Source of the DNA: Chryseobacterium sp. JAH
GTDB lineage: Bacteria > Bacteroidota > Bacteroidia > Flavobacteriales > Weeksellaceae
Direction of reading: 5' to 3'
Length of the DNA: 64,000 nt
Assembly: GCF_001507335.1 (NCBI RefSeq)
Contig: NZ_LMAH01000005.1
Span: forward strand, 1 to 64,000
Positions 8,443 to 17,934 of this stretch are shown here, piece after piece. The position numbers were made by a program, and so were the translations under genes. The notes beneath the pieces were generated by a model that saw only the letters and a program-made list of their open reading frames with translations, was not told where the DNA came from and ran no database searches. Positions within the stretch are counted from its first letter, which is position 1; the number at the start of each line of letters is the position of its first letter.

Positions 8443-8853
8443 ATGAATACAAAACATATAGCCATTGGATTCTTTTTTGCTGGTGCAACCTTATTTCCAG
8501 CTCAAGCATTATCAAGTCTAGACAAAGGTCTTGTAATAGGAAATATTTTGATACAAGGTTACCAGGCCATCAAAGGAAACGGAAAGAAAGCTCCAGATCC
8601 GACAGCAAAAACAGTAGATAGTTTTTGTTTTAAAAACAAAATGGAGGAGAAAATCACTATTAAACTGTCTGGAAAGCACGAGGATGAAACTGTTACCAAA
8701 GAATTAGTGATACAGAAAGATGGGAAAGAGTGTACCTACAATCTACCGAAAGCCATCTATCAGTATGAAATTTTACTTTCAAGTAAGGATGTTTACAAGA
8801 AAGGTGAATATAATGTTTATGAAGAGTCTATTATGACCATAAACCATGACTAA
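8443..8853 (+). CDS. Secreted hypothetical protein
   Basis: I start this gene at the ATG at 8443 (136 residues) rather than an in-frame GTG at 8434 because the signal peptide MNTKHIAIGFFFAGATLFP-AQA then sits in the normal place. The mature protein is polar, with alternating residues that suggest a small beta-rich domain (EEKITIKLSGKHEDETVTKE, QYEILLSSKDVYKKG). It contains two Cys (SFCF and KECTY) that could form a disulfide. It follows the 51-residue membrane protein and is followed by a clean terminator. Function unknown. Confidence 0.7.
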   Translation: MNTKHIAIGFFFAGATLFPAQALSSLDKGLVIGNILIQGYQAIKGNGKKAPDPTAKTVDSFCFKNKMEEKITIKLSGKHEDETVTKELVIQKDGKECTYNLPKAIYQYEILLSSKDVYKKGEYNVYEESIMTINHD

Positions 8854-8856
8854 AAT

Positions 8857-8893
8857 GAATCCGGCTCACAATCTTTTGTGAACCGGATTTTAT
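8857..8893 (+). terminator. Rho-independent terminator
   Basis: AATCCGG-c-TCACAA and TTGTGA-a-CCGGATT form a long stem around TCTT just after the stop of the secreted protein, followed by TTATTT. Confidence 0.75.
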
Positions 8894-8894
8894 T

Positions 8895-9040
8895 TGCTAA
8901 ATATAATTGTAATCTTCCCCAAAAATCGGAGCATTTAAAAATATAGTTTTTAAATTTAGATTTGTGAGCATTGCGTCAATAATCCGGTAGATGCGTTTTT
9001 GTCTTCTTCTTCTTCTTCTTCTTCTATTTGCTCAATTAGT
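8895..9040 (-). pseudogene. XRE regulator C-terminal fragment with GAA repeat
   Basis: On the minus strand a run of GAA triplets encodes QIEEEEEEDKNA. After a frameshift the sequence continues IYRIIDAMLTNLNLKTIF. The order (acidic)-EDKNAIYRIIDAML is the usual C-terminus of small XRE-type regulators in this group. The helix-turn-helix part is missing, so this is a decayed fragment. The triplet repeat may be a slippage site. Confidence 0.55.
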
Positions 9041-9057
9041 AGAAGTCTTCCCTCAAT

Positions 9058-9084
9058 TTGGTGCGAGCGTCCCGCTCGTACCTA
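9058..9084. repeat. REP-like palindrome
   Basis: GGTGCGAGCGTCCCGCTCGTACC can pair as an imperfect hairpin (GCGAGCG/CGCTCG). Related sequences occur at 21488-21512 (GCGAGCGTCTCGCTCG) and, degenerate, at 21740-21762. Confidence 0.6.
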
Positions 9085-9132
9085 TTAAATAGAAGAAAAC
9101 GCTTATTGTAAAAGGTTAGATTTTTTGTTTTT

Positions 9133-9475
9133 TTATAGCACAGATAAGTTTTTATTAAAGAAGTTTAGAAATATACAAATAGACGTGTTATGAACTAAGC
9201 TTTCCAATTGGATTGAATAGCCATCGTGGTAAGTATTAGATATAATATTAATAGTCTGTTCATCATTAAAATTCGGGAAAGCTTCCACAGGGATTTTTAA
9301 TACTTCAGATTTTTTGAAACAACGAATAACCAATCACATCCTCTTGTTCTAGTAAATAAATTTTCTTTTGATCCCATTCCCCAAGTCTAGAGCTAAAGCT
9401 TCTTGCTTGATTCCAAGCATCTCTCTGAAACGTTTTACATTGCGTCCTTCATGTATTTTCTGCTCATACTTTAAA
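9133..9475 (-). pseudogene. Decayed XRE-type regulator, copy A
   Basis: On the minus strand QKIHEGRNVKRFREMLGIKQ then EALALDL can be read from about 9475. After a one-base shift comes DQKKIYLLEQEDVIGYSLFQ. Further on EVLKIPVEAFPNF and NDEQTINIISNTYHDGYS appear in a third stretch. Together these give the familiar helix-turn-helix regulator of Chryseobacterium and relatives (KIHEGRN..REMLGIKQEALA..LLEQ..IPVEA..AINIISNT). At least two frameshifts and several stops make it non-functional, and the first codons are lost. Confidence 0.75.
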
Positions 9476-9484
9476 CAAAAAAAG

Positions 9485-9566
9485 AAACCCACGCCGTTGT
9501 ATAAACCGGAAAAAGTATTTAGTTTCCGGTATTTAGTGAGTGTTCAAAACCTCACTCTACGGGTTT
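9485..9566 (-). ncRNA. Three-stem structured leader element, copy A
   Basis: Upstream of the decayed regulator the minus strand can form a closed multibranch fold. AAACCC (plus 9561-9566) pairs with GGGTTT (9485-9490), enclosing GTGAG/CTCAC (9536-9555) and ACCGG/CCGGT (9505-9530), and a T-rich run follows. The same pairings are kept in copy B although loop bases differ. It may be a leader RNA, attenuator or terminator of the regulator gene. Function unknown. Confidence 0.45.
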
Positions 9567-9599
9567 ACAAGCACCCTCGTTATTTTTTTTAACTATCCC

Positions 9600-9668
9600 G
9601 CTCTGCGAAGTTTGTAACTTCGCAGCAGATAATAAAAAAACCATCGTAATTGCGGTGGGGTTTTTGTG
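9600..9668. terminator. Hairpin pair with shared tail (terminator-like)
   Basis: A hairpin CTGCGAAGTTTGTAACTTCGCAG is followed by GCAGATAATAAAAAAACC and a second stem (CATCG/CGGTG) with GGGGTTTTTGTGTTTTATAG. The block at 21540-21611 has a different first hairpin and a different second stem but the same connecting sequences, so this is a repeated module placed behind XRE genes. It probably terminates transcription in both directions. Confidence 0.6.
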
Positions 9669-9688
9669 TTTTATAGTGTAGTAATTTT

Positions 9689-10019
9689 CTACGAGTATGT
9701 TTTTTTAGCTTTATAATCTCTGATTGTAAGGTCAAGAAATCTTTTGATCAGAGCTTTGTCTTCCTCGTTCATTTCCTGTATGACTTCAAACTTTTTCAGA
9801 AGTTCTTTATCTTTAATAGAAACCGTTTCATCGTTGTAAAGCATCGCTTGAAATTCCTAAAGCATCGGCAATATTTTTAAGTGCATCTGCTGGCAGAATA
9901 CTGCTTCCTAAGTCGTAACGAGAAAGGCTTTTATTATTCACTTGAGACTTTTCTGCAAGTTCCGCTTGCGAAAGTCCTTTTTGTTGTCTATATAATCTTA
10001 TACGCTCTGTAATGGTCAT
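9689..10019 (-). pseudogene. Frameshifted XRE-type regulator
   Basis: From the ATG at 10019 the frame gives MTITERIRLYRQQKGLSQAE, LAEKSQVNNKSLSRYDLGSS and IADALGISSDA. It then hits a stop at 9828-9830. One base over, the protein continues LYNDETVSIKDKELLKKFEV..NEEDKALIKRFLDLTIRDYK to a stop at 9689. The intact family protein is about 110 residues, so a small indel near 9835 broke this gene. The helix-turn-helix part (residues 1-62) is intact and could still be made. It points away from the Rhs operon and lies just upstream of it. Confidence 0.75.
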
Positions 10020-10205
10020 AAGTGAGATTTTCAAGAATTAAACATCTTATTTAAAACTTATTATATTTTTTTATACGTCAAGTTTTGTCGCAATACCATT
10101 TTAGCTTTGCAGTACAAATTACATAATGATCAAATTTGTATCAAACAATTGTGATATGTGTTAAAAAAAGTTAAATTCGCAAAAAAGTAATAACCAACCC
10201 AAATC

Positions 10206-11747
10206 ATGAATAAATTATACATGAGTGCATTCCTTATATGCACAACTGCTGTACTGTGTGCTCAGGATGTGGTATGGCAGAAAGATATTAAATCCTCCAC
10301 ACAGGATTTCCTCTCTCAGGTCACTACAACCATCGATCAGCAGTATCTCATCACAGGAAGCTCGATCCAATCTAAAAAGATCACTTCCGAAAACAAACAA
10401 AACAACGGCTACGATTTTCACTTGGTAAAACTCAACCAGCAGGGTGAGGAAGTCTGGGAAAAGTATTTTTCAGGACAGAATCATGATTTTTTATCAGCAA
10501 CGGTTTCCACACAGGAAGGAGGATTCCTGCTAGCCGGAACTTCTTATTCAGCAAAAGGTTTAGATAAAAAAGAAGCTTCCAAAGGAGGATCGGATATTTG
10601 GCTGATCCGAATCAATGAATTCGGTGATGAGCTATGGCAAAAAACTTTGGGATCGGCTCAGGATGAAGAAGTAAGAGCAGTGATTCAGACTGCAGACTTA
10701 GGATTTTTTGTAGCAGGAAGCATTCAAAATGCACCGAAAGGTTATGGTTCAAAAGATGTTCTCATTTCAAAACTAGATAAAAACGGAAAAGAAGTTTCAC
10801 AACTGATTGTAGGAGGAAAAGGTCTTGATGAAGTGGAGAAAATGATTCCCACTTTAGACGGAGGTGCCCTATTGGGGATCTACTCAAGAAGTACTGCCGG
10901 CGGATCAAAGAAAACAGAGAATTTCGGTGAAGGAGATTACTGGATTGTAAAACTGAATAAAGAAGGAAAAGTAGAATGGGAAAAGAACTACGGCGGTAAA
11001 GCGGATGACCACATCAAAACGTTAGCTCTGACTTCTACGGGATATATTATCGGAGGAAGCTCAAGATCCGATAGGTCAGGAAACAAAACCACAGGCATTG
11101 AAGAAGGCACTGATATTTGGTTGATCTCTCTAAATGACAGGGGCGAAGAAATCTGGCAGAAATCTTACAACTTTAAAAACAGGGATGTTCTGATGGGCAT
11201 GAACGTGATTAAAACCGGAGACGATAAAAGCTTAAAAGGAATTTTATTGGGAGGTTATACTCAGGCAGAGGGAAGAATTGAAGCAGATGATGAAACCTTC
11301 TGGATGTTGTATCTGAATCAGGATGGCAACGAGCAGTGGAGAAAGCATGTGAAAGGAGAATCCAGAAAGAAGGAAGAGAGACTAGCTGATATTAAGTTGA
11401 ACAGAGACGGTTCGATTATTCTGGCAGGAACCAGTGCAGAGGAATTGGGAAAAGAAAACTGGAAGATTGTTAAGTTGGGAGACAAACAATTGGATCAGTT
11501 GATTGAAAAGCAGGATATCAAGATTTATCCGAATCCGGTATCTGATTACTGCTATGTAGAGATTGGATTTGAATTCAAGGACGCTGATATCACGCTATAC
11601 GATATGGGTGGAAGGCAGCTGCAAACAGTGAAAACCAAGAATAAAGTAACAAAAATCAATACACAGAATCTGATTCAGGGAGCTTATCTGATAACCATAA
11701 AAACGGATACTGAGAAAACTGCTAACGCTAAGTTGATTAAAAAGTAA
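10206..11747 (+). CDS. Secreted T9SS cargo protein with beta-propeller-like repeats
   Basis: The protein has 513 residues: a signal peptide (MNKLYMSAFLICTTAVLCA), then about six repeats of a GGFLLAGTS..DIWLIRIN..GDELWQKTLG type, and a type IX secretion type-A sorting domain at the C-terminus (IKIYPNPVSDYCYVEIGF, LYDMGGRQL, LIQGAYLITIKT). The repeat resembles PQQ/propeller repeats found in large secreted Bacteroidota proteins. It is expected to be exported through the T9SS and anchored or released at the surface. Its stop is one base before the ATG of the next Rhs gene, so it heads the operon. Its role in toxin display is inferred from context. Confidence 0.85.
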   Translation: MNKLYMSAFLICTTAVLCAQDVVWQKDIKSSTQDFLSQVTTTIDQQYLITGSSIQSKKITSENKQNNGYDFHLVKLNQQGEEVWEKYFSGQNHDFLSATVSTQEGGFLLAGTSYSAKGLDKKEASKGGSDIWLIRINEFGDELWQKTLGSAQDEEVRAVIQTADLGFFVAGSIQNAPKGYGSKDVLISKLDKNGKEVSQLIVGGKGLDEVEKMIPTLDGGALLGIYSRSTAGGSKKTENFGEGDYWIVKLNKEGKVEWEKNYGGKADDHIKTLALTSTGYIIGGSSRSDRSGNKTTGIEEGTDIWLISLNDRGEEIWQKSYNFKNRDVLMGMNVIKTGDDKSLKGILLGGYTQAEGRIEADDETFWMLYLNQDGNEQWRKHVKGESRKKEERLADIKLNRDGSIILAGTSAEELGKENWKIVKLGDKQLDQLIEKQDIKIYPNPVSDYCYVEIGFEFKDADITLYDMGGRQLQTVKTKNKVTKINTQNLIQGAYLITIKTDTEKTANAKLIKK

Positions 11748-11748
11748 C

Positions 11749-14508
11749 ATGATGAAAAAATTAGGAAAATTATTCATATTTAGTATAGGTTTGATACAGG
11801 GAGAAGCTTATGCACAAAGCCAAACTTCCCTACCTCCTTCTACTGCATCTTTTCAAAACTATGTAAATGCGGGAGCGTCACCTGCTACGGGAGTTCCTTC
11901 TGTAAATTTCCCCTTATATAGTTTGGAAAGTTCAGATCCCGGTTTCCCTGTCTCTGTCTCATTATCTTATCATCCATACAATACATTAAATTCGCCTGGT
12001 GACGAGGTAGGACAAGGATGGACATTGTTTAAAGGAGGAAGCGTCAACAGGGCAATCATAGGAGATGTTGATGAGACTAAAAATATTACTGATATTACAG
12101 AAATGGAAGCTGATATTTTTTATTATAACATTCCCGGATACTCAGGAAAATTCAATATCCACAAAAGTAATACCACAAATGATCTTGTACTCAATAATAT
12201 TTCAGGATCAAAATTAAAGATTGAGTACACAAGAGATATAAGCAGTACTAAACTGATTATTAATTCATTTAAGATTACGGATGATAAAGGCTATCAGTAT
12301 TTCTTTAATGATTACAATATCGGAACTCATTCTACAAGCGGCGGAACCAGAAATCATAAGTCAGGATTTGAACTTACACAAATAAAAGATGCCGGAAATC
12401 ATGAAGTTGTCAACTATACTTATGATAAAAAAATAAGATACGTAGGAACTAATTCTACTGTATATAAATACTTGTATTGTAAATTAAAAGATGTAATAAC
12501 TACCAAAGGAAGAATATCGTTTTTGTACGGTTACGATCAGTATTTGGATAATCAGCAATATACTGAAAGCGATCCTTATCCACTTAATAATTTTTCTTTA
12601 TTTAATAAGCAGGGACTAATGATTTCAAGATATGAACTGATCTACGGCGGTATTCAAAGTGACTCAAGAAGATCTCTTATGATCATGAAGAAACTAAACA
12701 AGAATCTTGAAGTACATGAACGAACAGATTTTGAATACATTGGTCAGGATATTACATCATCTTTATCATCATCCAACTACCTATGCAGTACTAGTGGTAG
12801 CTCTAACTACATACCTAATAGCGGGATTTTAAAAAAAATAACTTTTCCTACGAAAGGATATATACTTTATGAGTTTGAAGCCAGCCAAATCTATATAGAC
12901 AAAAGCAGCCTCGATTACACCGGCTATAATTACATTGCAGATCCTACAGTTCAATACTACGCTGAAAATATCATCCCATACAACACCGCAAACTCTCTGA
13001 ATTATACATTTCAGGTTACTGGAAATCAAAGCAACAAATATCCGGTATATTTATTCAATGAATCTAATCATGACGGTATTATAGACGACTTTGACCCGAA
13101 TAATCCTCCACCGATCTTTACTTTTAACGTGAAAAATTCAAGTGGAACAGTAATGGTGAAGCAAAGTAGTACTGATTGCAATCCACCGGCCTACCAACTT
13201 TATCCCGGTACTTACACTATAAATACTAATACGGCACCTGATGACGGAAATTTCAAGGTTTACCAGATAGCGTCATTACCTTTGCCTTATCCAAATAAAG
13301 GTGCAGTCAATGTTGGAGCAAGGATAAAAACTATAACTTCATATGATGCTGACGGATCTCTTGTAAAGACAAAAAAATATGAGTATAGTTCTTTCTCAAA
13401 CTCTAACGATGAAACCGGTTATGTTTATGATTCTGAGATCAGTGATCCCAATTCTTTATCGATATCCCAATTCGTATTGTATAAAAACGTAAAAGAAACT
13501 GAAGTTTCAGGAAACAAGAATAACGGATCTGTACAATACACCTATAAAATACCAGATGATTACACGGATGCCAGCGGAAATTATCTCTATTTTAATCTCA
13601 CCAGTAATGGTCTTTTGGAAAAAAAGGAAATCAGAAACAGTAGTAATCAGCTACAAGAAAAAACCGAATATCTTAATACAATAAGTAATATTCCGGGTGC
13701 TTCAGGACACGCACTGTCGAGTTTCTATTCTTACATTCCCGGGTACATACAGCAATCTATCGAAACAAGAACAATAAAACGAGGTTCTTCAGATTTCATA
13801 ACTACACAAGAAACAACCTTCAGCCCGAACAACTTTCAGCAGGTTAGTTCAAAGGTAACCACTCATAATGGAGATATACAGGAATCGACGACAAAATATG
13901 CACAGGATCTTTCAGATACTCGACTGATCAATGCCAATATGATCTCCGTTCCTCTTGAAACGGTTGTAAAGGAAAATGGTGATATCCTTTCGACAAGCAA
14001 GACAATATTTGGCAACAGTGTTTACTTTTACCCCACTTCAGTTGTGACTACAGATCTTGCACAGAATCCTGAAACCCAGCTCACTTTTGATCTGTATGAT
14101 GATAAAGGGAATCTTGTACAGGTTACTAATAAAGCAGGAGTAAGCACGACAACAATCTGGGGCTACCACAAGACTCTGCCTATTGCAGAGATCGTGGGAG
14201 CAAAATACGGTGATATTTCTTCGCTGTCAGTTGTTACCAATGCTGTTACCGCTTCGGATGCAGATGCAGATAACGGCAATAACGAACCTGCGCTTCTGAC
14301 CGCTTTAAACAATTTGCGTTTAAACAGTGCTTTGCATCAATACCCAATAACCGTTTACACTTATGATCCTTTGGTAGGAGTTACTAACTCAATTTCCGGA
14401 AACGGGATCAAAGTGTCATACAGTTACGATGCAGCAGGAAGACTAAGCACGGTAAAAGACAGCAACGGAAAAGTGCTTAAAGAAAACCAGTACAATTACA
14501 AACACTAA
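11749..14508 (+). CDS. Rhs-family wall-associated protein, N-terminal partner
   Basis: This 919-residue secreted protein has a signal peptide (about residues 1-23) and the N-terminal sequence common to Bacteroidota Rhs partners (ASFQNYVNAGASPATGVPSV, FPVSVSLSYHPYN, GQGWTLFKGG). YD-type repeats follow at the end (YSYDAAGRLSTVKDSNGKVL). The next gene starts 4 nt after the stop and carries the Rhs core and toxin, so the two probably act as one split Rhs machine. I see no sorting domain of its own. Assignment is from sequence flavour and context. Confidence 0.85.
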   Translation: MMKKLGKLFIFSIGLIQGEAYAQSQTSLPPSTASFQNYVNAGASPATGVPSVNFPLYSLESSDPGFPVSVSLSYHPYNTLNSPGDEVGQGWTLFKGGSVNRAIIGDVDETKNITDITEMEADIFYYNIPGYSGKFNIHKSNTTNDLVLNNISGSKLKIEYTRDISSTKLIINSFKITDDKGYQYFFNDYNIGTHSTSGGTRNHKSGFELTQIKDAGNHEVVNYTYDKKIRYVGTNSTVYKYLYCKLKDVITTKGRISFLYGYDQYLDNQQYTESDPYPLNNFSLFNKQGLMISRYELIYGGIQSDSRRSLMIMKKLNKNLEVHERTDFEYIGQDITSSLSSSNYLCSTSGSSNYIPNSGILKKITFPTKGYILYEFEASQIYIDKSSLDYTGYNYIADPTVQYYAENIIPYNTANSLNYTFQVTGNQSNKYPVYLFNESNHDGIIDDFDPNNPPPIFTFNVKNSSGTVMVKQSSTDCNPPAYQLYPGTYTINTNTAPDDGNFKVYQIASLPLPYPNKGAVNVGARIKTITSYDADGSLVKTKKYEYSSFSNSNDETGYVYDSEISDPNSLSISQFVLYKNVKETEVSGNKNNGSVQYTYKIPDDYTDASGNYLYFNLTSNGLLEKKEIRNSSNQLQEKTEYLNTISNIPGASGHALSSFYSYIPGYIQQSIETRTIKRGSSDFITTQETTFSPNNFQQVSSKVTTHNGDIQESTTKYAQDLSDTRLINANMISVPLETVVKENGDILSTSKTIFGNSVYFYPTSVVTTDLAQNPETQLTFDLYDDKGNLVQVTNKAGVSTTTIWGYHKTLPIAEIVGAKYGDISSLSVVTNAVTASDADADNGNNEPALLTALNNLRLNSALHQYPITVYTYDPLVGVTNSISGNGIKVSYSYDAAGRLSTVKDSNGKVLKENQYNYKH

Positions 14509-14511
14509 ACC

Positions 14512-17500
14512 ATGAAAAGAAATTTAAATATATTCCTGCTGCTGTTGCCAACGTTGTTGACGTATGCCCAGAGCAATCAGTTTTCTGCTAATGAAAACTA
14601 TGTTTACACCAAAAACTGCCTTAATGAAGACTGCAGCAAAAAGTCCGAAGCCATAGAGTATTCAGACGGACTCGGAAGAGCAAAGCAGGTCATCAGTATT
14701 AAAGCGACTCCACTGGGCAGAGATATTGTAACCCCTATCGACTATGACGACTTCGGAAGAAATCTAAAATCCTATCTTCCGATTCCGCAGAACCAGACGC
14801 AGAACGGAGCGATCTATGCTAATCCGCATACGAATGCTCCACAGAGCTATGGTACAGATATCTATTATTACAGCTCTTCCACAGTTGAAAGCTCGCCCAT
14901 CGGAAAACCTCTTTCTTCGAAAAAGCCTGGGGCAGATTACCAGTCTCACAGTATAACGTATGCTTATGAGGTAAATGCCGCTTCCGATGTAAAGCTCTAC
15001 ACTGTACAGACCACATGGCAAAACGGAGCAACGAAAGATGTGATTACACCCGCTGCCCATTATGCCGCAGGGCAGCTTTTCAAAAATTCTGTAACCGATG
15101 TAGACGGCAACGTTACTACAGAGTTTGTGAACGGAAAAGGACAGACGGTAATGGTAAGAAAAGCAGGAAACCCAAATTCTGACACCTATTATATATACAA
15201 CAAATACAGTCAGTTGGTGGCAGTGGTTCCGCCGCTTGCCAATGCTCTTGTTATTGATGAAACAACACTCAATAACCTTTGCTATCAGTATAAATATGAT
15301 GCTAAAGGAAGACAGGTAGAAAAAAAGCTTCCCGGGAAAGGTTGGGAATATATGGTGTATGATAAGCTTGATCGTGTGGTGATGACTCAGGATGCCAATA
15401 TGGGAAGTTCTAAAAAATGGTTATTTACAAAGTTCGATAAGTATGGAAGAACCGTCTTTACCGGAATTTTTACAAGTACCAATAGCTACAGTAGTGCAGA
15501 AAGACAGGCAGAACAGAACCAACTGAATGGTGCAACAACATACTATGAAAGCAGAAGTACAGGAGGTTTTGCCGCTACAGGGGAAACGGCTTATTATACC
15601 AACACAGTTTATCCTACTTCATTTTCACAAATCCTATCAATCAACTATTACGATACCTACCCACAGGGAAGCCCGGCGAGACCTACCTCTGTTTTTGGAA
15701 AAACAACTATCAGCGATGATCTTAGCCAGAACATCAATACCAAAAATCTTCCCACAGCTTCTTATGTAAAAAACCTTGAGAATGACAACTGGACGAAATC
15801 TTACTCATGGTATGATGAAAAATCGAGAATGGTGGGCACCTATTCTATAAACCACTTAGGAGGTTATACTAAAACAGAATCTGATCTTGACTTTGCGGGT
15901 GTACCTCAGACTACTAAAGCGTATCATAAGAGACTGGCATCGGATGCCGAAAAAGTGATTACCCAGACTTTTGAATACGACGGCCAGAACCGTCTGAAAA
16001 AACAATACCATCAGATCGCAGGTCAGCCTGCGGCAGAATTATTGTCGGATAACAGCTATAACGAACTTTCCCAACTTTCCAGTAAGGCTGTAGGTGGTGG
16101 ATTGGAAATAGTAAGTTATACTTACAACATCAGAGGCTCTCTACTTAAAATTAATGATCCTTCTAACCTCGGAACAAAACTTTTCGGATATGAGCTGAAC
16201 TACTACGCTCCGGCAAGCAATGCCAGCGGAAGAAGAAGCGGAAACGTAGAAGAAGCAATCTGGAAAAGCGCACAGGACGGCATAACGAAAAAATATACCT
16301 ACCGGTATGATGCGCTGAACAGAATGACCTCGGGAGTCTATACCGAACCGGGAGCTGCTCTGCCAAAAGATAATTTTTACAACGAAGTTCTTACCTATGA
16401 TCTGGGAGGAAACATAAGTACCCTAAAAAGAACAGGTGGAGGAATCGGTTCAATTGCAAAAGAGATCGATGATCTTACTTATGCTTATGTAGGCAATAAG
16501 CTTCAGACTGTAACTGATTCCAAAGACAATCTTTCAGGCTATCCGACAGGTGGAAATATTTTTGAGTATGACCTTAACGGAAATATGACCAAGCAACAAG
16601 ATAAAGGGATTTCGAATATCGCTTATAATCTGCTTGACCTACCTTCAACTGTTACCCAAAAAAGCAATGCCATCCAATACCTTTACCGGGCAGACGGAAG
16701 CAAGCTTAGAAAAACAAGTTCTGGTGTAACGACAGATTACGTTGATGGTTTTCAATATGAAGAAGGGGTATTAAAATTTGTACCGACAGCTGAAGGATAT
16801 TTCAATTTTGAAAATAATAAGTATATTTACAATTATACAGACCACTTAGGAAATATCAGATTGAGTTACACTAAGAACGGTTCTGTAGCGGCGATCATTG
16901 AAGAAAGTAACTTTTATCCTTACGGGATGAAGCAGGAGAATACATTACAAACTAATCCTGCTTACAACTACGAACACAGCGGTAAAGAGTTCCAAAAGGA
17001 AACCGGATGGAGTGATTTTGGAGCCAGAATGTACATGGCTGATATTGGACGTTGGGGTGTAATTGATCCTCTCGCAGAAACTACAACCAGAATAAACCCT
17101 TATAATTATGCGCTTGATAACCCTATAAGTTTTATAGATCCTGATGGAAGGAAAGCAATGGCAATAGAAGATAGATTTACTTGGAATGTTGCACCGGACA
17201 GCGGATGGTTTGGTTCAAGAAGGGATTATAAATATGGTGCTTTTGAAGAGTTTGTGAAAATTACTTCTATTTATGAAAGAGAAAGAGGCGGCGCTGGTGG
17301 CGTTAATCTTGCAGGTACAGAAGCAACGTACGATGAAGTAATGGTTTTTCTTGGGTTAAAACAACCAGATTATTTCGCAGGTATTGATTTTTCGCAGTTT
17401 GGTAGTGAAAATTCAAACAATCAAAGAATAACAAGAAAACAGAGTTTAGCAGCAATACAAAAACAATATCCCAGATTCTATAAAGTTTTAGCTAAATTAC

Positions 17501-17934
17501 ACGATTTTTTAGACGCTAACCCTAAAATTTTATCATCATTGTCAGAAGATACAGGACTTACCAAAGCACAAGTTTTAAATTTTTTGGATGTAAATAGTGC
17601 TGAAGGACCTGTATATATGTTTAAAAAAATGAATAATTTAGGAGAAGTAGGACACTTAAGTGTTACAAGTATTAATTATGATTTAATAAGAACATTTGAA
17701 ACCTTACAAACAAATTCATATGTTCAAGGTACATCATTTTTATTAGGTATTACGGTTTTACATGAATTTGTGCATTGGGGTAGAACCAAATCTCATTTAC
17801 CATATCGAGCACCAACTAATAAATGGAATATTTCGGATTATGGTTCCTTTTGGGAACAAAAAAATTTTAATATGACAACTGGAATTAATCAGGCAACAGT
17901 TAATTTATCTAATCAATATGGCTGGAAGTTTTAA
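14512..17934 (+). CDS. Rhs-family polymorphic toxin with HExxH metallopeptidase tip
   Basis: The 1140-residue protein has a signal peptide, a DUF6443-like N-terminal region (NENYVYTKNC, EAIEYSDGLGRAKQVISIKA) and many YD repeats. The conserved Rhs core follows (YTDHLGNIRLSYTKN, FYPYGMKQEN, YEHSGKEFQKETGWSDFGAR, DPLAETTTRINPYNYALDNP, IDPDGRKA near residue 880). After the core comes a unique ~255-residue tip with HEFVHWG, a zinc metallopeptidase motif (HExxH), near its end. Family knowledge: sequence after the core is the variable toxin. The stop overlaps the start of a lipoprotein gene likely to encode immunity. Target unknown. Confidence 0.9.
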   Translation: MKRNLNIFLLLLPTLLTYAQSNQFSANENYVYTKNCLNEDCSKKSEAIEYSDGLGRAKQVISIKATPLGRDIVTPIDYDDFGRNLKSYLPIPQNQTQNGAIYANPHTNAPQSYGTDIYYYSSSTVESSPIGKPLSSKKPGADYQSHSITYAYEVNAASDVKLYTVQTTWQNGATKDVITPAAHYAAGQLFKNSVTDVDGNVTTEFVNGKGQTVMVRKAGNPNSDTYYIYNKYSQLVAVVPPLANALVIDETTLNNLCYQYKYDAKGRQVEKKLPGKGWEYMVYDKLDRVVMTQDANMGSSKKWLFTKFDKYGRTVFTGIFTSTNSYSSAERQAEQNQLNGATTYYESRSTGGFAATGETAYYTNTVYPTSFSQILSINYYDTYPQGSPARPTSVFGKTTISDDLSQNINTKNLPTASYVKNLENDNWTKSYSWYDEKSRMVGTYSINHLGGYTKTESDLDFAGVPQTTKAYHKRLASDAEKVITQTFEYDGQNRLKKQYHQIAGQPAAELLSDNSYNELSQLSSKAVGGGLEIVSYTYNIRGSLLKINDPSNLGTKLFGYELNYYAPASNASGRRSGNVEEAIWKSAQDGITKKYTYRYDALNRMTSGVYTEPGAALPKDNFYNEVLTYDLGGNISTLKRTGGGIGSIAKEIDDLTYAYVGNKLQTVTDSKDNLSGYPTGGNIFEYDLNGNMTKQQDKGISNIAYNLLDLPSTVTQKSNAIQYLYRADGSKLRKTSSGVTTDYVDGFQYEEGVLKFVPTAEGYFNFENNKYIYNYTDHLGNIRLSYTKNGSVAAIIEESNFYPYGMKQENTLQTNPAYNYEHSGKEFQKETGWSDFGARMYMADIGRWGVIDPLAETTTRINPYNYALDNPISFIDPDGRKAMAIEDRFTWNVAPDSGWFGSRRDYKYGAFEEFVKITSIYERERGGAGGVNLAGTEATYDEVMVFLGLKQPDYFAGIDFSQFGSENSNNQRITRKQSLAAIQKQYPRFYKVLAKLHDFLDANPKILSSLSEDTGLTKAQVLNFLDVNSAEGPVYMFKKMNNLGEVGHLSVTSINYDLIRTFETLQTNSYVQGTSFLLGITVLHEFVHWGRTKSHLPYRAPTNKWNISDYGSFWEQKNFNMTTGINQATVNLSNQYGWKF

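Larger units (their letters stand above)
9028..9592 (-). repeat. ~560-bp direct repeat, copy A
   Basis: This segment matches 21705-22265 in the same orientation with scattered substitutions. It contains a REP-like palindrome, a decayed XRE gene and a structured upstream element. Both copies carry the same disabling frameshift, so the gene was already broken when the segment was duplicated. The copies bracket the whole Rhs region. Confidence 0.8.
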
